64,000 nt of DNA. Origin: Gyromitra esculenta (lineage: Eukaryota; Ascomycota; Pezizomycetes; Pezizales; Discinaceae). Both the position numbers and the translations under genes were made by a program. Under the pieces are notes generated by a model. It was not told the DNA's origin. It was given only the letters and a program-made list of their open reading frames with translations, and made no database searches. Each line of letters begins with the position of its first letter. Position 1 is the first letter of the stretch. The DNA lies in the NCBI GenBank assembly GCA_038503075.1, contig JBCAML010000007.1:1364001-1428000 (forward strand), read 5' to 3'. Of the stretch, positions 57,958 to 64,000 are shown in pieces.

Positions 57958-59397
57958 ATGGTATGCCCTTGGCTTCTAATTAAGGAAATTTCTCTCGTTG
58001 GAAGAGTGTCCGGGCTCGGGGAACATAGGACACTTTATGAGCTGTACCCAGATAACTCGAATACCACCCTCTGGGGATTTGGCTACATAGAGAAGTCAGA
58101 GCCTTACATATACCCCAAAGACTTAACCCACTCAAGCAACCCCCATACATACGCTACGGTATCCAATGCATCAGTTACCCCTCCTTTCTTCCGCACAGTC
58201 GTCATAAAAAATATACCCTCAATACGACCTACTGTACCTCAGACAATCAAAATGCTCTATCAAGAGCTTGGTCAACTGGGCGTGGAGTATGTTGCCTGTT
58301 TTGAAAAAAGTAGGCCAATGTTTGTTGTATGCAACAATGCGAAGGCTGCTAGATCGGTAGTACGATTTCTCCCAAGGATAAGGTGGGGGTCAGAGCATTC
58401 GTTTTCGGGGGAGATCTACGCACCCACCTGCTGTTCACTAGAACGTCGTGATAAGATTGAAGCATGGTCTCAAGTTTCCTTATGGGTATCTATTGAAGGG
58501 AGGGATTTGAGATTGCGGGTGAGAAATGGTAGCGACTCGTTCAAAGCATTCCAGGATTTGCGTTGGGAATTCCAGGGAAACTGCCATCATCGATCAAGAG
58601 AACATGATCAAGACAAAGAGGGAGAAGTGACTTTATGGGTGGAGTCAGCAGGCAACAGAAAGGATTTTAAAATGATGTCGCGTAGGGAAAGGCAGTTAGA
58701 GAAGAGTCAACCAAATTTGGGAAGCCGAGAAGTCGACCGAACTATTCAGATAATTCAATCTGGAATTCAGGGCCTTCTATCTCGAGGCATGACAGTGGCT
58801 GGGCTTAAGCTTGTGTTTGTGAAGATCAAGGAATCTAATAATTTCAAGGAATGGCTCATCTCTTCAAAGTCTGTAAGACATGACGGAGAAATCGCGAACA
58901 ATAATAATAGAAATTGCATAACCCAGTACTCGCCCTCTTTCCCGGTATCAGCAACGAGATACCCATACAAACCGGTGCCACGGCCATCGTTACTGGAGGC
59001 ATCGTTTATTTTGGATCACTGGATTGAGCCTAGAACAAGCTATCGTTCTAACTCTGCTACAGGGCCGGATCTTATTGCCCCAATGAGTGAAAACGAAGGT
59101 AGGCGTCGAAAAACCAACCAACCATCTAGCGAACATCGCTTTAGTGAACTAGGTGCTGAGGTAACGAAACCTGGATATGTCGTTCCCACTGATCGTCTCC
59201 ATCAATCTCAAGGTGCCTGGGACCTGGCTGTTAGCAGCAATATTGTTACAAATAACACCAGCGACGACCTTAGTGCGTGTCGGACCCTCCTGCTTCTTAA
59301 TAGAAGGGACGCAGAATCTAAATTACAGAGACCCAACGCCTCGAATCAGGATGAAGATAAGTCATTCAATGGAATGAGACGATACACGACGGGATAA
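57958..59397 (+). CDS. Unrecognised 479-residue protein, possible RRM-like fold
   Basis: A single uninterrupted frame from ATG 57958 to TAA, the longest intronless frame in a gene-poor region, preceded by a pyrimidine-rich leader. I do not recognise the family. Residues about 79-142 (FRTVVIKNIPSIRPTVPQTI ... MFVVCNNAKAARSVVRFLPR) have a strand-helix-strand rhythm like a divergent RRM, but no clear RNP motifs. Residues about 180-260 are charged (REHDQDKEGEVTLWVES; SRREROL-like basic run). The C-terminal third is polar and low in hydrophobic residues, as in disordered tails. No signal peptide or membrane segment is clear. Its flank carries the near-perfect palindromic element at 57201. It could be a lineage-restricted gene; expression needs confirming. 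Confidence 0.6.
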   Translation: MVCPWLLIKEISLVGRVSGLGEHRTLYELYPDNSNTTLWGFGYIEKSEPYIYPKDLTHSSNPHTYATVSNASVTPPFFRTVVIKNIPSIRPTVPQTIKMLYQELGQLGVEYVACFEKSRPMFVVCNNAKAARSVVRFLPRIRWGSEHSFSGEIYAPTCCSLERRDKIEAWSQVSLWVSIEGRDLRLRVRNGSDSFKAFQDLRWEFQGNCHHRSREHDQDKEGEVTLWVESAGNRKDFKMMSRRERQLEKSQPNLGSREVDRTIQIIQSGIQGLLSRGMTVAGLKLVFVKIKESNNFKEWLISSKSVRHDGEIANNNNRNCITQYSPSFPVSATRYPYKPVPRPSLLEASFILDHWIEPRTSYRSNSATGPDLIAPMSENEGRRRKTNQPSSEHRFSELGAEVTKPGYVVPTDRLHQSQGAWDLAVSSNIVTNNTSDDLSACRTLLLLNRRDAESKLQRPNASNQDEDKSFNGMRRYTTG

Positions 59398-60110
59398 ATT
59401 AACTGGGTGAATGGAAGAAGGGAGAAGCAGTCTTCAGTTAATTGAAGCCATGGATAGCTTTCGATGTTTTTCGTCAGTAGGATACGAAAAGGCCCCTTCT
59501 CTACCATGGTTTGTGTGTCGGTAGATCAGTTTGATGCGTTGCGACCTCGCAAATTAAAAACGATAGGTTAGCTGGCTAAGATATTGAAGTAGGGATTCCT
59601 CATTATTTTAGGATATTCAACCAAGAGCTTTCCTTGAGATAACCTGGCCACTAACTGAGGCAGATAAAGACAGTTCCCGTACAGATACTATGCAAGTAGT
59701 GGCTTACTTATGATAGACACGACCCCGCGATCCGGTGTAGAGGAACTGAAACCGCGGTGTTAGCTTATTCTGACATATATACATGTACTTATGGAATATC
59801 ATGCTCTATAATCTTTCATTAAGAAGTGCACATTTATCTTGCATAGACGTAATACTGAGAGCAAAAAGCTGGTAATACCATTTATTTTATTAGAGTCGTT
59901 TGTATCACCATAACCCCGTTACTCGGACATGGAAAGCAGGGGACATTGTTACAAAAGGATATCTAGAGTTTCCCACAGGGAACGCTAGATCGGGGAAACA
60001 AAATCGAACAAGATTACACAGAACTGACGAATCGAACTACATTCAGATATAGTAGAGAGTATCTAGCTACCGTGTAGAGTGGTGGCTTGATCCGGCAAAG
60101 TGTGCTGGTA
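59398..60110. other. Convergent spacer
   Basis: About 710 bp AT-rich DNA between the facing 3' ends of the orphan gene and the dehydrogenase gene; nothing else seen. Confidence 0.55.
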
Positions 60111-61490
60111 TTACCAACAACAGTATCCACCCTATAACCAAAGTTAGTAATGATAGACTCGGAGTATGGTGGTAGGGAGTAGTGCTAACATCGATCACGG
60201 TATCAGAGCCAGTCATAAAGCTAGAAGCATCAGAGGCAAGATAGACGGCAGTGTTATTAAGTTCATCCTCATTACCAAGCCGCTCCATCGGGGTACGCTC
60301 CTTCCACAGCTTCTTCAGAGTATCAAGTCCAGAAGATGCATTCAGCACAGTATCTAAAAAGATATTAGCATAGTTCATATGGAAGACTAGCAGAGTTAAT
60401 CATACCCATATAACCGGGAGAAATAGAGTCTAGAAAGTTATGTTAGTGAATTGATCCTAATATGTCCACCACAATACAAAAAGGAATTTCAGAGAGCGGA
60501 AATGAGGATTTGGACTACTCACTAACACGGATGTTATATTTAGCCCATTCGGCAGCCAAAGAGGTAGCAAGGTGCTTGACACCGGCCTTAGAGGCATTGT
60601 AAGCACACTGCTCCTGAGGCCAATTGACAATGCGCCCAGACATGGAAGCAATAAAGATGATGGAACCCTTAGGTTTTCCGTTGGCATCAAGGACATTTGT
60701 AGAGTCCTTAAACTTTCCAATCATAATCGCACCAGCAGCCCTAGCACAAAAAAAGAGACCAGTCAAGTTGATATTAATTAAATTACGGAACTTGTCAGTA
60801 TCATAAGTCTCCGCTGGCATATTAGAGCTAAAGAGAAAAAGTCATTATTACGAGTTTTATCCAGGGTACATTGGGAAAGAGGGGTAAGACTTACTCGGCG
60901 ATACCAGCTGAGCAAAGAAGGACATCAAGGCCTCCGAGTTCCTCGTTAATCTATGTAAAGTCAGAATTCATTTTAAGGCATGAAATAACGCGAGTTTCAC
61001 ATACGGTAAGCATGGTATTAGTAACGATTTTGTCGTTGGTCACGTCGATCTGATAAAATTTAACATGTGTGCCGTACTTATGAGTTAATTCGAGAACGGT
61101 TTCATGTCCTTCCTCTTTCCGAATGTCCAAAAGAGCAACGGCCTTACAGCCAACTTGACACATGGCTTCGGCTATGTTCTTCCCAAGACCGCGAGCACCT
61201 CTAGGGAAGCATGAGAGATAGTTAGTATGAGACCTTGAGGGATGAACACCATAAGAAGCATACCCAGTAACGACAACGACTTTGTCAAGGAGGCAGAACT
61301 TTTTCAAAGCATCAGGGAGAGCAGCATGGGTAGCAGCATTAATGCAGATGTGTTTCCCAGTAGAATTTGTTTCAGTTGGGACGATCTCAGCAGTATCGAC
61401 CTTAACATCAAGAGTTTCAACAGGCATAGTTTCAACGGGCATAGTTTCAACAACGCTGATTTCAGCAGAGAGAGTAGTAGCGGCAGACAT
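60111..61490 (-). CDS. Short-chain dehydrogenase/reductase, polyol (D-arabinitol/sorbitol) type
   Basis: NAD(P)-dependent oxidoreductase. Exons 61490-61264, 61200-61005, 60950-60895, 60828-60533, 60429-60406, 60353-60190 and 60131-60111 give 984 nt, 327 residues. The cofactor motif VVVTGGARGLGKN is assembled across intron 1. CSAGIAD stands at the NNAG position, the catalytic Ser is in FIASMSG (about 221), and the YxxxK motif is AYNASK (Tyr 236, Lys 240). NSISPGYM-DTVLN and MTGSDTVID-GGY follow. The PGYMDTVLN block resembles fungal D-arabinitol 2-dehydrogenases and sorbose reductases, but substrate cannot be fixed. Exon 5 (24 nt) and the last exon (21 nt) are very short. The N-terminus carries a five-residue repeat (VETMP x2-3) before the SDR fold. 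Confidence 0.93.
61411..61455 (-). repeat. 15 bp coding repeat in the dehydrogenase N-terminus
   Basis: A unit of the form GTTTCAACGGGCATA on the plus strand is repeated two to three times and encodes VETMP-VETMP-VET in the non-conserved N-terminal extension. Confidence 0.8.
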
Positions 61491-64000
61491 TTCAGAAGCG
61501 TTGATTCGAGAGAAAAAAATTAGTTTTCTTAGATGGTAGGAGATGGAAAAATACTTTGAGAAGATGAGAAAGAGGAAATAGTGGATTATATGGTGATGAG
61601 TCGACAAGAAGGTATGTGGTGATGAAGAGGGGAAGAAGAAGGGAGGGAAGAGGAGAAGCTTTATAGGGAACGTCCACCACTGCAGGGAGAGTGGCGGTAT
61701 AAAACTCTTTTTCGCTAACTCTTCTTAGCGAAATGGCAAGAAAAATCACACGATGGATTACATGGAAAGGAAGACATTACATGGACCAAAGTCTTTCCAT
61801 TTCCTTCCAGTTAACGATATTTATCGATGACCGCACCGTGACTTCTCTCATCAGTGCCACACCCATACCATCAATTAGGTTCGAGAATTCTCTCCAGAAT
61901 CACACAGTGGGATAATCAACCCTCCTTCTGCTCTTTTATAGCAGTACATTATGTATACACGTATATACTGTACTTAAACGCAACGACTAACCGACGTGAA
62001 AAGGAAACACAAATGGTGCCAGTTTTCATAAAGCTATAAGCTTTGCAGAGTTCTTATTTCACGACTATATATCCCACTATATGATATGCTGAAATCGAAG
62101 AGGTCTCCTCGTGTAGGACGAAAACAATGTTGCAGGTTAGGTCGACGTCATTTGAGCCTCAAATATAAGCTTAAATTATCTTGGCAGGGCCCATGAGCAT
62201 GCCGGCAAACGCCGGAACAGCAGATAGCAGAGTGATCAACGAGATCAGACACATGAAACAGCACACACGAGAATTTCTTTTCAAGATCAATGACCTCTTC
62301 TTATCCTATTTATATCGATGCTCGTTAAGATATGTAATACCGTACCGTAGGCTCTCTTCAAACTCGTACCGTTGCCAAGGAGGTAGCGTGCGCGCAATAC
62401 AGTGGACTAAACCAGATGAATAGTACTAACGTATGAGAAAAAAAGAATTTATGTCTGAATTTCTGTTTGCTTAGGAGGCGAGCCTCTCTCTCCCTCTCCT
62501 GACTCCGCCCTCTTGTCTGTGCTCCTCTGAAACTAACCTCCAGAAAGGCCCAGTCCACTGGAGATCGTACGGGTTTGAAGAGAGCCTCCGGTAGAAGCTG
62601 ATGAAATACAGACCGTTGCCAAGAGGAAGCGTCTGGAATACTATACCTCTTGGGGGATCGATTTGAGCCAAAACCGAGGGGAAGACGGCTCAGCTGAGAG
62701 TGTTGGGGTCTGCTCGCAGAGAAAACTCACCAAAATTGGCATAATCTTCTCTGTATTAGGATAGTATCCTAAACGCCCCCTCTTGGCAACGGTCTGTATT
62801 TACTCAGCTTCTACGGTACATGTAGACATGTATAGTAGTGAGGTGGAGTGTTAATACTTTTCTTATACGACTAAACATGTGTAGATTTTTTCACTAGCTT
62901 GAGTTTCCCTAAATTTGAAACGGTCACGTTCGCGGATGGCTGTGACTCGTAGGCTGTCAGTTGACAAGATGGATTTCATAGTGTTTGGCATTGAGGACAC
63001 CCTTTAAGCATGGTCCCCAAGCTTTTTCTTGCAAGCAATCAATTTGGCACTGTATCCATTTTATAAACCATACCAATTTTCAGATTTTTTGCCTATTCAA
63101 AACGATGTTATCTTCCTCTTTATAAAAACTCTTATCCTCAATAGCGATCCGCTTCGGGTAAACTTTTAATCTGGCACATCCTGGCCGCCGCTTTGCCTAC
63201 CATGATTAAGGGCCTATCAGCATGCAACCAATCAATGCATGAGGCGTCGAAGCGTGGGGTATTAAAGTAGCTATCCAGGAATCTGCATCGCCAGAAGACA
63301 ATGACGCAGGGCATGTTGGGACAAAACACAACATGCTTCGGCACCTGAAGATGATTGGGCCTTTCAACCTCAGCAAGCATGAATCTGAGTTCGATATCAC
63401 TTGCACAGACCACATGCTGCTCTGACTGGACGTGAGAAGATGGCTACAATGGATAGATATAGTGACCAAAACCGATTTTCCATATTCACTACATCCTTTT
63501 CGAAGCGACTTTCAATCTCGGTTAGTTTGCTCTCTAGCGCTACTTTTTAAAATCTGCTCACTGATACTAATCGTAGTAATCGTAGATCACAAGGAAGAAT
63601 CGGGTTGGAGAGCCGTGTTCTTTCTGGGAGAAACAGTAATAGACAGCGAAATAGATTCTAAAGTTGAGATAACAGCCTATGATAAGAACCAAAATGAAGG
63701 AGTAGAGCGGGGTATCGCAACGATTCACTAGTATATATCCCGAGGTATTGTCACAGCTCGAAATCAAATGAGCAGAGCATTTATCGTGCGCATCTAACGA
63801 GATGTTTACACCATTAGATGTGGAGTTTTTCATTCTTGGGACTTTTTTATTCTCTGCTTCTCTTATCCTCTACTTTATCCTGAACTATGGAAAACCATAC
63901 GCAATATTCTTCTACAGCTGCTTTCTAAAACCTTTCTCAAGGAGAAAATCCGCAGGGCGTGAGAGCATATTCGGCAGTCAACAGGATGCGCTTGAAAGTT
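61491..64000. other. Right-end 2.5 kb without a recognised gene
   Basis: Upstream flank of the dehydrogenase gene (61491-about 61740), then AT-rich DNA with the nested inverted repeats at 62343-62818. The open frames at 63138-63833 on both strands have no recognisable content. A gene running off the right edge cannot be excluded. Confidence 0.5.
62343..62818. repeat. Composite nested inverted repeats
   Basis: Two palindromes overlap at CCGGTA. The first has arms 62343-62369 (TACCGTAGGCTCTCTTCAAA) and 62566-62592 (its near complement). The second has arms of about 45 nt at 62588-62632 (GGTAGAAGCTGATGAAATAC) and 62774-62818 (its near complement). The word ACCGTTGCCAAG occurs near 62368, near 62612 and inverted near 62788. 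The arrangement suggests a foldback element that duplicated one end or captured a second copy. Confidence 0.75.

Overview
The window is nuclear DNA of a filamentous ascomycete (Pezizomycotina). Genes carry short GT-AG introns (about 42-75 nt, several with a CTAAC-type branch site), are well spaced on both strands and form no operons. The gene set is typical of mould genomes: a full-length PDR-type ABC transporter, a GPI-type phospholipase B, a CE16 esterase, a PhoD phosphatase, an RBR ubiquitin ligase and a tetraspanin. The class (possibly Leotiomycetes) cannot be fixed from sequence alone.

Layout. Left edge: a partial MFS transporter with signs of damage (1-1106, -) stands divergent to a 1-Cys peroxiredoxin (2281-3325, +). 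After a 3.9 kb AT-rich gap comes phospholipase B (7192-9239, +). A degenerate block follows on the minus strand: pieces of a CorA-like membrane protein (10465-11524) and a kinesin-light-chain TPR pseudogene broken by stops and frameshifts (12267-14412). Next is 3 kb of transposon debris. A GC-rich housekeeping cluster then holds an MPDU1-like PQ-loop protein (17548-18498, +), Mediator subunit 8 (18825-19571, -) and a PlsB-type glycerol-3-phosphate/DHAP acyltransferase (19976-22893, +); the last two share a 404 bp divergent promoter. The 12-exon PDR transporter lies at 25735-30825 (+), convergent with an RBR E3 ligase (31363-32837, -). A SERAC1/SesB-like hydrolase with a C-terminal coiled coil (34747-36438, +) precedes an inverted-repeat-rich gap. 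CE16 esterase (39022-40320, +), spartin/senescence-domain protein (40766-42691, -), alpha/beta-hydrolase-3 esterase (43770-45623, -) and PhoD phosphatase (46447-48365, -) follow. A 5.8 kb gene-poor tract leads to a tetraspanin-like gene (54151-55392, -), an unrecognised 479-residue protein (57958-59397, +) and a polyol-type short-chain dehydrogenase (60111-61490, -). The last 2.5 kb is non-coding as far as can be seen.

The exon structures given for 14 genes were read by hand from splice signals and family conservation. In each case the summed exon length is an exact multiple of three, which supports the models. The genes do not form one pathway: they cover redox defence, lipid and glycan metabolism, secretion of hydrolases, transport and ubiquitination.

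The most unusual material is between genes. There is a set of short, strongly palindromic (MITE-like) elements, several with ends resembling GTACTCGTG; one has 58 of 60 arm positions matching, and two others lie back to back. There are also loose ends of Tc1-like transposons, and the decayed TPR and CorA-like genes whose damage includes C-to-T type nonsense changes compatible with RIP.
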